Positions 34,965 through 43,412 are shown, counted from the first letter of the stretch. The stretch: DNA of 64,000 nucleotides from Cupriavidus necator (GCF_013141915.1 NZ_SROX01000019.1:62001-126000), one strand, 5' to 3'. Made by a program: numbers and translations. The notes: a model not told the origin generated them from the sequence alone.

Positions 34965-35279
34965 ATGATGCGGTTGTCTGAACTTCCACGGCGCACGCCC
35001 GCCGTAGTGCAATCGGTGGACGATGCCACCCCCGGGGATCCGGTCGCGCGCCGCCTGCGCGAACTGGGCTTCGTTCCCGGCGAAGCCGTGCAGATCATCG
35101 CCTACGGACCGTTCGGCATGGATCCGCTGGTGGCACAGGTGGGCTTTACGCGCTTTGCGCTGCGCCGCTCGGAGGCGGCGCGCATCGGCGTGGAGATCGC
35201 CAGCGCCTCGGTTACCCGCCTCGCCCCCGCCGCGCAGGGCGACGAGACTGCCCCACCGTCCGCCCAGCGGACTGCCTGA
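34965..35279 (+). CDS. feoA: Ferrous iron transport protein A
   Basis: A 104-residue protein (MMRLSELPRRTPAVVQSVDD) with an SH3-like FeoA domain: RLRELGFVPGEAVQIIAYGP, then DPLVAQVGFTRFALRRSEAARI. It is a small cytosolic partner of FeoB. The start could be 34965 or 34968 (ATGATG). The tail after residue 85 is longer than usual and polar. It is first in the feo operon, 14 bases before feoB, behind a Fur box. Confidence 0.92.
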   Translation: MMRLSELPRRTPAVVQSVDDATPGDPVARRLRELGFVPGEAVQIIAYGPFGMDPLVAQVGFTRFALRRSEAARIGVEIASASVTRLAPAAQGDETAPPSAQRTA

Positions 35280-35293
35280 GCCTTCCCCGGATT

Positions 35294-37150
35294 ATGTCTG
35301 CAGCTGCTTCCCCTTCTGCCTTGCGCATTGCGCTGGTCGGCAATCCCAATTGCGGCAAGACCGCACTGTTCAACCGCCTGACCGGCAGCCGCCAGAAGGT
35401 GGCCAACTACGCGGGCGTCACGGTCGAGCGCAAGGAGGGCTACTTCGTGTCGCCGGCCGGACGCCAGGTGCGCATCCTGGACCTGCCCGGCGCCTACAGC
35501 CTGCATGCGGCCAGCCTCGATGAGGCCATCACGCGCGATGTCTGCCTGGGCCAGCGCCCTGGCGAAGCGCGCCCTGACCTGCTGGTGTCGGTGGTTGACG
35601 CCACCAACCTGCGCCTGCACCTGCGCTTCGTGCTGGAACTGCGGCAGCTGGGGCTGCCGATGGTGGTGGTGCTCAATATGAGCGACGCCGCCGCGCGGCG
35701 CGGCATCGAGATCGACCGCGACAAGCTGGCGGCCGCGCTGGGCGTGCCGGTGGTCAGCACCGTGGCGGTCCGGCGCGACGGCGCCGCGGCGCTGGTCAGC
35801 CTGCTCGACGCCACGCTGCCCCCCGCCCCGCCGGCCGCAGCGGCCTTCGCCAACGATGTCGACGTGCACGCCGAAGTCAACCGCCTGCTGGCGGCCGCGG
35901 TGAGCATGCCGGCGCGCACCGCCGCGCTGGATGACCGCATCGACCGCATCGTGCTGCATCCGGTGTTCGGCCTGCTGCTGCTGGCGGTGCTGCTGTTCCT
36001 GATGTTCCAGGCGGTGTTCTCGTGGGCCCAGCCGCTGATGGACGGCATCGAGGGCGGCGTGCACTGGGCCGGCGAGATGCTGGGCGCGTGGCTGCCCGAC
36101 GGCATGCTCAAGAGCCTGCTGGTCGACGGCCTGGTCGCGGGGCTGGGCAGCGTGGTGGTGTTCCTGCCGCAGATCCTGATCCTGTTTCTGTTCATCCTGA
36201 CGCTGGAGGAATCCGGCTACCTGCCGCGCGCGGCCTTCCTGCTCGACCGCCTGATGATGGGCGCGGGGCTGTCGGGGCGCTCGTTCATTCCGCTGCTGTC
36301 CAGCTTTGCCTGCGCCATCCCCGGCATCATGGCCACGCGCACCATCCAGGACCCGCGCGACCGGCTCACCACCATCCTGGTGGCGCCGCTGATGACCTGC
36401 TCGGCACGGCTGCCGGTCTATGCGCTGCTGATTGGCGCCTTTATTCCCGAGCGCACCGTGATGGGCCTGTTCAACCTGCAGGGGCTGGTGCTGTTCGCGC
36501 TGTACGTGGCCGGCATCGTCAGCGCGCTGGTGGTGGCCTATGCGCTCAAGTTCCTGCGCCGCGACCGCACCGACCATCCGCTGCTGATGGAGCTGCCGTC
36601 GTACCGCATCCCCAACCCGCGCGACGTCGCCATCGGCCTGTGGGAGCGTGCCCGCATCTTCCTGTCGCGCGTGGGCAAGGTGATCCTGGCGCTGACGGTG
36701 CTGCTGTGGTTCCTGTCGACCTTTCCGTCCGCCCCGGCGGGCGCGACCGCGCCGGCGATCGACTACAGCTTTGCCGGCATGATCGGCCATGCGCTGCAGA
36801 AGGTGTTCGCGCCGGTGGGCTTCAACTGGCAGATCTGCATTGCGCTGGTACCGGGCCTGGCCGCACGCGAAGTCGCCGTAGGCGCGCTGGCCACCGTGTA
36901 CGCGCTGTCGGGCAATGAAGAGACCGTGGCGACACAGCTGGCGCCGATGATCGCAGCGCAATGGTCGCTGGCCACCGCGCTGTCGCTGCTGGCGTGGTAC
37001 GTGTTCGCGCCGCAGTGCATCTCCACGCTCGCGGTGATCCGGCGCGAAACCGGCTCGTGGAAGGTGATGGCGCTGTCGGCCGCCTACCTGACCGGGCTGG
37101 CCTACCTGGCCGCGTTCGTGACCTACCGCGTCGCGCTGATGTTCAGCTGA
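35294..37150 (+). CDS. feoB: Ferrous iron transporter B
   Basis: A 618-residue inner-membrane Fe(II) transporter. The N-terminal G domain has GNPNCGKTALFN (G1, residue 16), NYAGVTVERKEG (G2), DLPGAYSL (G3) and NMSD (G4). Helices from about residue 210 onward include the paired Gate motifs (RSFIPLLSSFACAIPGIMAT; VPGLAAREVAVGALATVYAL). It is shorter than E. coli FeoB (773) with a brief GDI region, a form common in Burkholderiales. It is co-transcribed with feoA. Confidence 0.96.
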   Translation: MSAAASPSALRIALVGNPNCGKTALFNRLTGSRQKVANYAGVTVERKEGYFVSPAGRQVRILDLPGAYSLHAASLDEAITRDVCLGQRPGEARPDLLVSVVDATNLRLHLRFVLELRQLGLPMVVVLNMSDAAARRGIEIDRDKLAAALGVPVVSTVAVRRDGAAALVSLLDATLPPAPPAAAAFANDVDVHAEVNRLLAAAVSMPARTAALDDRIDRIVLHPVFGLLLLAVLLFLMFQAVFSWAQPLMDGIEGGVHWAGEMLGAWLPDGMLKSLLVDGLVAGLGSVVVFLPQILILFLFILTLEESGYLPRAAFLLDRLMMGAGLSGRSFIPLLSSFACAIPGIMATRTIQDPRDRLTTILVAPLMTCSARLPVYALLIGAFIPERTVMGLFNLQGLVLFALYVAGIVSALVVAYALKFLRRDRTDHPLLMELPSYRIPNPRDVAIGLWERARIFLSRVGKVILALTVLLWFLSTFPSAPAGATAPAIDYSFAGMIGHALQKVFAPVGFNWQICIALVPGLAAREVAVGALATVYALSGNEETVATQLAPMIAAQWSLATALSLLAWYVFAPQCISTLAVIRRETGSWKVMALSAAYLTGLAYLAAFVTYRVALMFS

Positions 37151-37164
37151 GGCCAGCCGCCGCC

Positions 37165-37482
37165 ATGACGCTCTACCACGCCATCGAAACCCTGCTGGTC
37201 CCGCTGATCGTGCTGGCGTGCGCGGTGTCGGTGCTGGCGCGCTATGCGCCGCGCACGCGCGAGCGCGTCAAGGCGGCGCTGGCGGCGCGACTGGGCGGCG
37301 CTGGCGCCGCCGGCTGGCGCGGCCGCCTGGCGCGCTGGCTGGCCCCGCAGGCCGCCGCAGGCTGCGCCAGCGGCTGCGACGACGGCGGCTGCAATACCTG
37401 CGGCGCCAATACGGCCAACAACACCTCCGGCAGCCAGGACAAGCCTGCCGAGCAGGTCGTGCGCTTCGTGCGCAAGCGCTGA
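37165..37482 (+). CDS. Cys-rich small membrane protein of the feo operon
   Basis: A 105-residue protein starting at ATG 37165, 14 bases after feoB. One N-terminal helix (IETLLVPLIVLACAVSVLAR) precedes a basic region and a Cys cluster (CASGCDDGGCNTC, residues about 72-84). It resembles the FeoB-associated Cys-rich or FeoC-like proteins by position and composition, not by clear homology. The cluster could bind Fe or an Fe-S centre and aid iron uptake. It is a member of the Fur-controlled feoAB operon. Confidence 0.7.
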   Translation: MTLYHAIETLLVPLIVLACAVSVLARYAPRTRERVKAALAARLGGAGAAGWRGRLARWLAPQAAAGCASGCDDGGCNTCGANTANNTSGSQDKPAEQVVRFVRKR

Positions 37483-37509
37483 ACGGCGCGCTTTCCGCCT
37501 CCAGAAATC

Positions 37510-37529
37510 CACGCAGAAACGGGTACGCC
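37510..37529 (+). repeat. Dispersed 20-bp repeat, copy 2
   Basis: CACGCAGAAACGGGTACGCC, 28 bases after the stop of the Cys-rich feo protein and in the same orientation. A terminator-like stem starts directly at its 3' end. Confidence 0.7.
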
Positions 37530-37563
37530 CGCTGCTTTCGCCCGGTGCGGAAGCAGCGGTTTG
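37529..37563 (+). terminator. Probable terminator of the feo operon
   Basis: CCGCTGCTT (37529-37537) and AAGCAGCGG (37551-37559) form a 9-bp stem followed by TTTG. The T-run is short, so efficiency is uncertain. Confidence 0.5.
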
Positions 37564-37645
37564 CGCTCGTCTGCGTGCGCCGGTGGGGCCATGCGGCGCG
37601 GGCCCTGCGCGGGCCAACCCGGCCCTGCAAAGCCTTGCGCCGCTG

Positions 37646-37665
37646 CACGCAGAATCGGGTACGCT
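37646..37665 (+). repeat. Dispersed 20-bp repeat, copy 3
   Basis: CACGCAGAATCGGGTACGCT, 136 bases after copy 2, followed by a T-rich GCTTTT and a short hairpin. Confidence 0.7.
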
Positions 37666-37713
37666 TTTGCGTGCGCTTGCCTGGTTTGCATGCCGGCAAG
37701 TGTCGAAAGCAGG

Positions 37714-37733
37714 CACGCAGAATTGGGTACGCT
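37714..37733 (+). repeat. Dispersed 20-bp repeat, copy 4
   Basis: CACGCAGAATTGGGTACGCT, 68 bases after copy 3, identical over 20 bases to the copy at 48418. Confidence 0.7.
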
Positions 37734-37995
37734 TTGGCCTTTTGCCCATCCTCCCTCGCCCCGGGGCGACGGAAACACAGGCGCGGGTGCCGGCACAGTG
37801 GGATCCCAATCCTTTGGCGCAACGCCGTTGCGGCCGGCCCCCCAGAACGGACCACGGTGGCTCGCCGCGCAACGCGGCAGGCGCGCCACGCTTGACCGGC
37901 TGCCGGCTTGTCGACTAACCTTGCCCGGTCATATGGACTTGCGCTGCGTGCGCATTCACCCGGCGCGGCTGCGGCCCGCTCTCTCTCCCGCCACG

Positions 37996-38142
37996 ATGAA
38001 CCGTTACACCAGCACTCCCTGCCAGGCTGCCGATGCGTCCCGCATCGCTGCCCGCGCGCGCGTGCTGGCTGCCCTGGCATCGGGCCGCGCCCTGCGCGCT
38101 TCCTCGCTACTGCTAAGCCTACCGATCGGTTGCCGGGCCTAG
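37996..38142 (+). CDS. Putative leucine leader peptide for leuA attenuation
   Basis: A 48-codon ORF ends 85 bases before leuA. Its 3' part reads RALRASSLLLSLPIGCRA. Four of five consecutive codons at 38107-38121 are Leu, and three of those are CTA, a codon seldom used elsewhere in this CTG-dominated sequence. This is the signature of a ribosome-stalling leader in transcription attenuation of leucine synthesis. A shorter form could start at GTG 38062 (26 codons). No good Shine-Dalgarno is visible at either start. Downstream stems listed separately could act as antiterminator and terminator. Confidence 0.6.
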   Translation: MNRYTSTPCQAADASRIAARARVLAALASGRALRASSLLLSLPIGCRA

Positions 38143-38183
38143 GGCCCCGTGGCAGTTCGGCAGCCTTTCGCCACCCTTTTCCC
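38128..38183 (+). promoter_or_regulatory. Possible leuA attenuator stems
   Basis: GTTGCCG (38129-38135) can pair with CGGCAGC (38158-38164, one G-U). The alternative GTGGC (38149-38153) with GCCAC (38170-38174) is followed by CCTTTTCCC. The two pairings exclude one another, as an attenuator needs, but the second stem is weak and folding was judged by eye only. Confidence 0.35.
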
Positions 38184-38227
38184 GTTGATTCATCGTTCAT
38201 CTTCCCTTGCGAGGAAGGAGACCCCAT

Positions 38228-39937
38228 ATGCTCGGCAATCCCGCCACCAAATACCGCCCCGCCGCCACCGTCGACATCCCTGACCGCACCTGGCCCGGCC
38301 GCACCCTTACGCGCGCGCCGCGCTGGATGAGCACTGACCTGCGCGACGGCAACCAGGCCCTGATCGAGCCGATGAACCCGGCGCGCAAGCTGCGCTTCTT
38401 CGAACAGCTGGTGAAGATCGGCCTGAAGGAAATCGAAGTGGCGTTTCCCGCCGCCTCGCAGACCGACTTCGACTTCGTGCGCATGCTGATCGAAGAACAG
38501 CGCATTCCCGACGACGTCACCATCGTCGTGCTGACGCAAGCGCGCGAGGACCTGATCCGCCGTACCGTCGAATCCGTGCGCGGCGCGGCGCGGGCTACCG
38601 TGCACCTGTACAACCCGATCGCACCGGCCTGGCGGCGCATCGTCTTCAATGCCTCGCGCGACGAGATCAAGGACGTCGCGGTAACGGGCACGCGCCTGAT
38701 CAAGTCGCTGACCGATGCCATGCCCGAGACCGCCTGGACCTATGAGTATTCGCCCGAGACCTTCAGCCTGGCCGAACTCGATTTCTCGCTGGAAGTGAGC
38801 GACGCGGTCTCGGCCGCGTGGCAGGCCGGGCCCGGCCGCCCGATGATCCTGAACCTGCCGACCACGGTGGAATGCAGCACGCCCAATGTATTCGCCGACC
38901 AGGTCGAATGGATGCACCGCCGCCTCGCTCGGCGCGAGCACATCGCGCTGTCGGTGCACCCGCACAATGACCGCGGCACCGCGGTGGCCGCCGCGGAGCT
39001 GGCGCTGATGGCGGGCGCCGACCGCGTCGAGGGCTGCCTGTTCGGCAACGGCGAGCGCACCGGCAACGTCGACCTGGTGACGCTGGCGCTGAACCTCTAT
39101 ACGCAGGGCGTGGCGCCACAGCTGGACTTCTCCGACATCGATGCGGTGCGCCAGTGCGTGGAGCACTGCAACCAGCTGCCGGTGCATCCGCGCCATCCGT
39201 ATGTGGGCGACCTGGTGTTCACCGCGTTCTCGGGCTCGCACCAGGATGCAATCCGCAAGGGCTTTGCGCAGCAGCAGCCGGACGGCATCTGGGAGGTGCC
39301 CTACCTGCCGATCGACCCGGCCGACCTGGGCCGCAGCTATGACGCGGTGATCCGCGTCAACAGCCAGTCGGGCAAGGGCGGCATGGCTTACCTGCTGGAA
39401 CAGGTGCATGGCCTCTACCTGCCGCGACGGCTGCAGATCGAGTTCAGCCGCGCGGTGCAGGCCATGACCGACGACACCGGGCGGGAAGCGAGCGCGGACG
39501 ACCTCCACGGCCTGTTCCAGCGCGAGTACCTGGCGCGCGAGACGCCGCTGCGCTATGTCTCGCATCAGTTGGCATCAGACAGCGGTGGCGCCACCGTGAT
39601 CACGGTGCAGATGGTGCGCAACGGCCAGCCCTGCAGCGTGCGCGGCAGCGGCAACGGGCCCATCGACGCCTTCGTCAATGCGCTGGACCTGCCGGTACGC
39701 GTGATGGATTACCACGAGCATGCGATGACCGCCGGCGCCGATGCGCGGGCAGCGTGCTATGTGGAAGTGCGCGTGGGCGATTCACCGACCGGGTTCGGCG
39801 CCGGCATCGACGCCAACCTGGTCACGGCCTCGCTGCGCGCAGTGCTCTCGGGCGTGAACCGGCACCTGCAGGCCGGCTTTGGTGCAAGCCATGCCGCGGC
39901 ACATACAGCAGCGTCCGGTGCGGCCGCCGAGGCCTGA
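38228..39937 (+). CDS. leuA: 2-isopropylmalate synthase, long form
   Basis: A 569-residue enzyme that condenses acetyl-CoA with 2-oxoisovalerate, the first step of leucine synthesis. ATG 38228 has GAGGAAGGAG upstream. The TIM barrel carries STDLRDGNQALIEPM (metal site), EIEVAFPAASQTDFDFVR and the LSVHPHNDRGTAVAAAELAL / GCLFGNGERTGNVDLVTLAL motifs. The C-terminal about 130 residues (SGGATVITVQMVRNGQ) form the allosteric leucine-binding domain. The length matches the fungal/actinobacterial-like LeuA type. A Leu-rich leader peptide precedes it, so attenuation as well as feedback inhibition is likely. It stands alone, away from leuBCD. Confidence 0.95.
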   Translation: MLGNPATKYRPAATVDIPDRTWPGRTLTRAPRWMSTDLRDGNQALIEPMNPARKLRFFEQLVKIGLKEIEVAFPAASQTDFDFVRMLIEEQRIPDDVTIVVLTQAREDLIRRTVESVRGAARATVHLYNPIAPAWRRIVFNASRDEIKDVAVTGTRLIKSLTDAMPETAWTYEYSPETFSLAELDFSLEVSDAVSAAWQAGPGRPMILNLPTTVECSTPNVFADQVEWMHRRLARREHIALSVHPHNDRGTAVAAAELALMAGADRVEGCLFGNGERTGNVDLVTLALNLYTQGVAPQLDFSDIDAVRQCVEHCNQLPVHPRHPYVGDLVFTAFSGSHQDAIRKGFAQQQPDGIWEVPYLPIDPADLGRSYDAVIRVNSQSGKGGMAYLLEQVHGLYLPRRLQIEFSRAVQAMTDDTGREASADDLHGLFQREYLARETPLRYVSHQLASDSGGATVITVQMVRNGQPCSVRGSGNGPIDAFVNALDLPVRVMDYHEHAMTAGADARAACYVEVRVGDSPTGFGAGIDANLVTASLRAVLSGVNRHLQAGFGASHAAAHTAASGAAAEA

Positions 39938-39959
39938 CGCCCGGCGTATCGCAAGAAAA

Positions 39960-39992
39960 CCGGTGTGCCCCGCCCCCACGGGGCACACCCGG
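39960..39992 (+). terminator. Hairpin after leuA
   Basis: CCGGTGTGCCCC pairs with GGGGCACACCCGG (one bulge) 23 bases after the leuA stop. There is no T-run, so it is a probable transcript end or stabilising stem. Confidence 0.5.
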
Positions 39993-40213
39993 AAAGACGC
40001 CCTTGCGGACGCCCACGACATGCCTGGTGCTGATCCTGGTACCAATGCGCGCCCACGCATGGCACGTGCTCGGATCTTTCGCAAAGCGTAAGCGGCAGAA
40101 TCGTGCCGCGCTACGAATCATTTCGCATGTGGTTAGAAGCGACGTCCGAAGCGGCGCCGCGCGTGGCCGCGCTGTAGCGCCCTCGCGACGCCGCGCGCAC
40201 CATTTGGTTCCGC

Positions 40214-40227
40214 TTGTTTTGTGTCAA
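40214..40227. promoter_or_regulatory. Weak FNR/Anr-like site before ompW
   Basis: TTGTTTTGTGTCAA matches TTGAT-N4-ATCAA at eight of ten fixed positions, 63 bases before ompW. OmpW genes are often oxygen-regulated. The match is imperfect. Confidence 0.25.
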
Positions 40228-40289
40228 GGCCCCCGCCAGCCTGCTCCGCCACACTTGGCCAGGCTTCGATAACAAACCAAGCAGACCTC

Positions 40290-40931
40290 ATGAAAACACT
40301 GTCTCTTCGCACCGCCACCTGTTCGGCCATCGCCGCCTGCGCCATGCTCGGCGCCTTCGCCACGCCCGCCGCCGCCGCGGACGACGCCCAGGGCAACTGG
40401 ATGGTGCGTCTGCGCGGCACCTACCTCGACATGGCCAACAGCGCCGATCCCGTTGGCGGCGTCGGCCCGTCCGACCGCATCACGGTCAACAACAAGTGGA
40501 TCCCGGAACTCGACGTCACCTACTTCTTCACGCCGAATATCGCCGCCGAACTGGTGCTGACGGTGCCGCAGAAGCAGAACGTCTACCTCGATGGCAACAA
40601 GATCGGCACCTTCAAGCATCTGCCCCCCACGCTGCTGGTGCAGTACCACTTCATTCCCAACGGCACCTTCCGCCCGTATATCGGCGCAGGTTTGAACTTC
40701 ACCCGCATCTGGGGCGAGAACATCGCCAATAACGCGTTGCAGCTCGACAGCTGGAGCGTCGGGCCCGCACTGCAGATCGGCATGGACTACAAGCTGACCA
40801 AAAACTGGTTCCTCAACGCCGACGTCAAGAAGATCTGGCTGTCGAGCGACGTGAAGGCCGGGGACGTCAAGGTATCCAAGGTAAGCCTGGATCCGTGGCT
40901 GTTCAGCATGGGGGTGGGGTATCGGTTCTGA
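40290..40931 (+). CDS. ompW: OmpW-family outer-membrane protein
   Basis: A 213-residue protein with a signal peptide of about 33 residues (MKTLSLRTATCSAIAACAML, cut after AAA). The mature part is an 8-stranded barrel: GNWMVRLRGTYLDMANSADP, IPELDVTYFFTPNIAAELVL, FRPYIGAGLNFTRIWGE, a QIGMDYKLTKNWFLNADVKK strand and a terminal aromatic residue (VGYRF). OmpW forms a narrow hydrophobic channel for small apolar compounds. It is a monocistronic unit ended by a strong terminator. Confidence 0.93.
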   Translation: MKTLSLRTATCSAIAACAMLGAFATPAAAADDAQGNWMVRLRGTYLDMANSADPVGGVGPSDRITVNNKWIPELDVTYFFTPNIAAELVLTVPQKQNVYLDGNKIGTFKHLPPTLLVQYHFIPNGTFRPYIGAGLNFTRIWGENIANNALQLDSWSVGPALQIGMDYKLTKNWFLNADVKKIWLSSDVKAGDVKVSKVSLDPWLFSMGVGYRF

Positions 40932-40948
40932 TCCTGCCACGCCATGCA

Positions 40949-40985
40949 AAAGGCCGGCGCCCGAGGGGGCGCCGGCCTTTTTCCT
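40949..40985. terminator. Bidirectional terminator between ompW and amn
   Basis: AAAGGCCGGCGCCC (40949-40962) pairs perfectly with GGGCGCCGGCCTTT (40967-40980), and TTCC follows. It sits between two convergent genes and should stop both. Confidence 0.9.
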
Positions 40986-41009
40986 TCCGCATGCATGCGT
41001 CAGCCGGCG

Positions 41010-42497
41010 CTACCGGAACGCCGGCTCGTCAAAGCTGCGCAGCTTGCGCGAATGCAGCTGCTCGACGCCGTGCTCGCGCAGGATGCGGATCGCCTCCAGC
41101 CCGATGGTCATATGCTGGCTGACACGCTGCCGATAGAACGCGTTGGCCATGCCGCGCAGCTTGAGTTCGCCATGCAGCGGCTTGTCGGACACGCACAGCA
41201 GGGTGCCATACGGCACGCGCAGCCGGAAGCCATTGGCAGCCACGGCCGCGCTTTCCATGTCGATGGCAATCGCGCGCGACTGGTTGAAGCGCGCATACAG
41301 CGACTTGGACTTCAGCTCCCAGTTGCGGTCGTCGGTCGAGACCACCGTGCCGGTGCGCATGCGCGTCTTCATCTCGTTGCCCGACAGCCCGGTCACGCGC
41401 GCCACGGCCTCTTGCAGCGCCACCTGGATCTCGGCGATGGGCGGGACCGGCACCCATGGCGGCAGGTCGTGGTCGAGCACGTGGTCGTCGCGCACGTAGG
41501 CGTGCGCCAGCACGTAGTCACCAAGCTGCTGCGAGCGGCGCAGGCCGCCGCAATGGCCCACCATCAGCCAGCAGTGCGGGCGCAGCACGGCGAGGTGGTC
41601 GGTCATGGTCTTGGCGTTGGACGGCCCGACGCCGATGTTGACCAGCGTCACGCCCAGCTTGTCGCCGCGCACCAGGTGGTAGGCCGGCATCTGTGGCAGC
41701 ACGCGCGGGCGCGTGGCGTCGTCGGGTTCCGCCGCGCCGAGGTCCTGCACTACGTCGCCGGGCTCGACAAAGCGGGTGTAGCCGCCGCCGTCGCCATCGC
41801 CCATCAGCGCGCGTCCCAGCGCGACAAATTCGTCGACATAGCGCTGGTAGTTGGTAAACAGCACGAAGCGCTGGAAATGCTGCGGCGCCGTACCGGTGTA
41901 GTGGTAGAGCCGCTGCAGCGCCAGGTCCACGCGCTCCGCCGGGAACAGCGACAGCGGCCAGGCTTCGCCCGGCACCGGCTCATAGGTGCCATTGGCAATG
42001 CCGTCGTCGATGCGGTTCAGTTCGGGCAGCACGAACGAGGCTTCCAGCTCGCGCGCCTGGGTGTAGCTGATATCGGTGGTGGAGGCTTCGATCACGAACG
42101 GCAGCGGGATCGGGCGCCGGCTCAGGCCCACCACCACCGGCACGCGGTGATAGCGCATCAGCCGCTCGATCTGGTCGCGGTAGTAATCGGCCAGCAGGTC
42201 GGGGCGCGTCACCGTGGTGCCATAGACGCCGGGGTACGCCACCGTGCCCCATGACGGCCGGCTGTCGGTGACCATGGTCTCGATGTTGACCGAGATGCCC
42301 AGGTACGGATAGCACGCATGCGCGGCCGAGGGCAGGGGCTTGCCGCCGGCGAAGGCGTCGAAGCGCGCACGCACGGCGCCGACCGATGCCTCGTAGATGT
42401 CGCGGATGCGGGCGAGCGCCGCATCCGCGTCGGTGAACTCGGCAAGCTGGTCGGCCGGATGCGCGGAGGAGAAGACGGGGGCGTTCATGGAGGCCAT
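41010..42497 (-). CDS. amn: AMP nucleosidase
   Basis: A 495-residue enzyme that splits AMP into adenine and ribose 5-phosphate. The N-terminal regulatory domain contains CYPYLGISVNIETMVTDSRP and YGTTVTRPDLLADYYRDQIE. The C-terminal nucleoside-phosphorylase fold carries LVNIGVGPSNAKTMTDHLAV, LMVGHCGGLRRSQQLGDYVL, and AIAIDMESAAVAANGFRLRV with the base-contacting acidic residues. The start may be ATG 42497 or ATG 42488 (MNAPVFSS); neither has a clear Shine-Dalgarno. It is convergent with ompW. Confidence 0.92.
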   Translation of the reverse strand: MASMNAPVFSSAHPADQLAEFTDADAALARIRDIYEASVGAVRARFDAFAGGKPLPSAAHACYPYLGISVNIETMVTDSRPSWGTVAYPGVYGTTVTRPDLLADYYRDQIERLMRYHRVPVVVGLSRRPIPLPFVIEASTTDISYTQARELEASFVLPELNRIDDGIANGTYEPVPGEAWPLSLFPAERVDLALQRLYHYTGTAPQHFQRFVLFTNYQRYVDEFVALGRALMGDGDGGGYTRFVEPGDVVQDLGAAEPDDATRPRVLPQMPAYHLVRGDKLGVTLVNIGVGPSNAKTMTDHLAVLRPHCWLMVGHCGGLRRSQQLGDYVLAHAYVRDDHVLDHDLPPWVPVPPIAEIQVALQEAVARVTGLSGNEMKTRMRTGTVVSTDDRNWELKSKSLYARFNQSRAIAIDMESAAVAANGFRLRVPYGTLLCVSDKPLHGELKLRGMANAFYRQRVSQHMTIGLEAIRILREHGVEQLHSRKLRSFDEPAFR

Positions 42498-42684
42498 GAT
42501 ACCGCGCCGGCGCGTCGCCGTGAGCGACGCCCCGCCGTGCCAGACGCCAAATTGACGCGCCCGCGCACGCTCGCTACACTCCGCCAATTGCGCAGCACGG
42601 CTCGCCGTGCCGTTCTCGACTCGCGGCGCCCCTGGTGGCAAGGGGCGGCGAGGGGCCGTACACGTTTTGCTGGGAGAGCCGCCA

Positions 42685-43074
42685 ATGGAAATCCGTAACT
42701 TGTTGCCCGATGACCTCGAGGCAGCCAGGCAACTACTGATCGCCAATGGCTGGGCTCACCGGGTCGGCGGTCCCGAAAAATTCGCGCGGCTGGTCGCCAA
42801 TTCGCAGCGCGTCGCCGTGGCGGTTGAAAAAGGCGAGGTGGTCGGCTTCGCCCGCGCGCTGTGCGACGACGTCTGCGACGGCTTCCTGTCGATGGTGGTG
42901 GTCGCACCCGGCCACCGCCGGCACGGCATCGGCCGCGCCCTGGTGCGGCATATCGTCGGCAGCGACCCCGATATCAACTGGATGCTGCGCGCGGCACGCT
43001 CTTCCGAAGCGGCCTTCTTCGGCCAGCTCGGCTTTACGCCCTCGATGGTCGCGATGGAGCGGCGCCGGCCCTGA
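42685..43074 (+). CDS. GNAT-family N-acetyltransferase
   Basis: A 129-residue enzyme starting at ATG 42685 with GGGAG upstream. Motif A is VVVAPGHRRHGIGRALVRHI (residues about 73-92), the acetyl-CoA pyrophosphate loop. It ends SSEAAFFGQLGFTPSMVAME. The substrate is unknown. It is divergent from amn. The gene ends at the edge of a decayed oxidoreductase gene on the other strand. Confidence 0.85.
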   Translation: MEIRNLLPDDLEAARQLLIANGWAHRVGGPEKFARLVANSQRVAVAVEKGEVVGFARALCDDVCDGFLSMVVVAPGHRRHGIGRALVRHIVGSDPDINWMLRAARSSEAAFFGQLGFTPSMVAMERRRP

Positions 43075-43075
43075 G

Positions 43076-43400
43076 CCGCCCATCCCCCTTCGTAGTTCAG
43101 CGTGCGCCCGGGCGCAAAGCGGTCGGCGCTGGCCAGCGGCCCCACCACCACCGGTTCGAATCCCGCAGCGCGCACCAGTTGCGCGGCCACCTGCAGCGCG
43201 GCCGGATCATCGCCCGCGCTCGGCACCGCCACCGGAACGCAATGGCCTCGGCCACGGTGCCGGCGCGCGCCAGCGTACCCAGTTCTTCGACCAGCGGCTT
43301 GAGCGTCTCGGGGCGGCGCGACGAGAACAAGACCGGATGCCCGGCCTTGACCCACAAGCCGCCGACGGCGCCGCCGATGCGGCCCGTCCAGGCGAAAAGG
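43076..43400 (-). pseudogene. Decayed NADP-dependent oxidoreductase (F420-reductase-like)
   Basis: On the minus strand one frame reads IGGAVGGLWVKAGHPVLFSS and ETLKPLVEELGTLARAGTVA (about 43390 to 43240), the Rossmann start of this family. Another frame then reads AVPSAGDDPAALQVAAQLVR and EPVVVGPLASADRFAPG (about 43235 to 43100), the end of the same family. The middle 80-100 residues of a normal protein of about 200 are missing and the frame changes. The N-terminal start is also eroded. I read this as a gene inactivated by an internal deletion plus frameshift, between GNAT and the metallo-hydrolase. Confidence 0.65.
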
Positions 43401-43412
43401 CGGCGCCCCTTG

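Larger units (their letters stand above)
37483..37995. other. Intergenic stretch with three repeat copies, no gene
   Basis: This interval between the feo operon and the leu leader has no credible CDS. It holds three copies of the 20-bp repeat (37510, 37646, 37714) and hairpins at 37529-37559 and near 37676-37700 (CTTGCC with GGCAAG). Confidence 0.6.
39938..40289. other. leuA-ompW intergenic stretch
   Basis: These 352 bases contain the leuA hairpin (39960-39992) and the ompW upstream region. A FNR-like site is noted at 40214. No gene is supported. Confidence 0.5.

Noticed and set aside
34634..35098. 154-codon minus-strand frame across the Fur box
   Set aside because: It runs antisense through feoA and the Fur box and has no ribosome-binding site or family features. 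A non-coding transcript is more plausible.
35102..36961. 619-codon minus-strand frame across feoB
   Set aside because: It is fully antisense to feoB and rich in His/Gln/Arg, with no motif.
37510..37733. Three spaced repeats as a CRISPR array
   Set aside because: Spacing is unequal (136 and 68 bases), repeats are only 20 bp and not identical, the other copies are scattered, and no cas gene is present.
37268..39565. 765-codon minus-strand frame across leuA
   Set aside because: It is antisense to leuA and to the repeat region and shows no recognisable domain.
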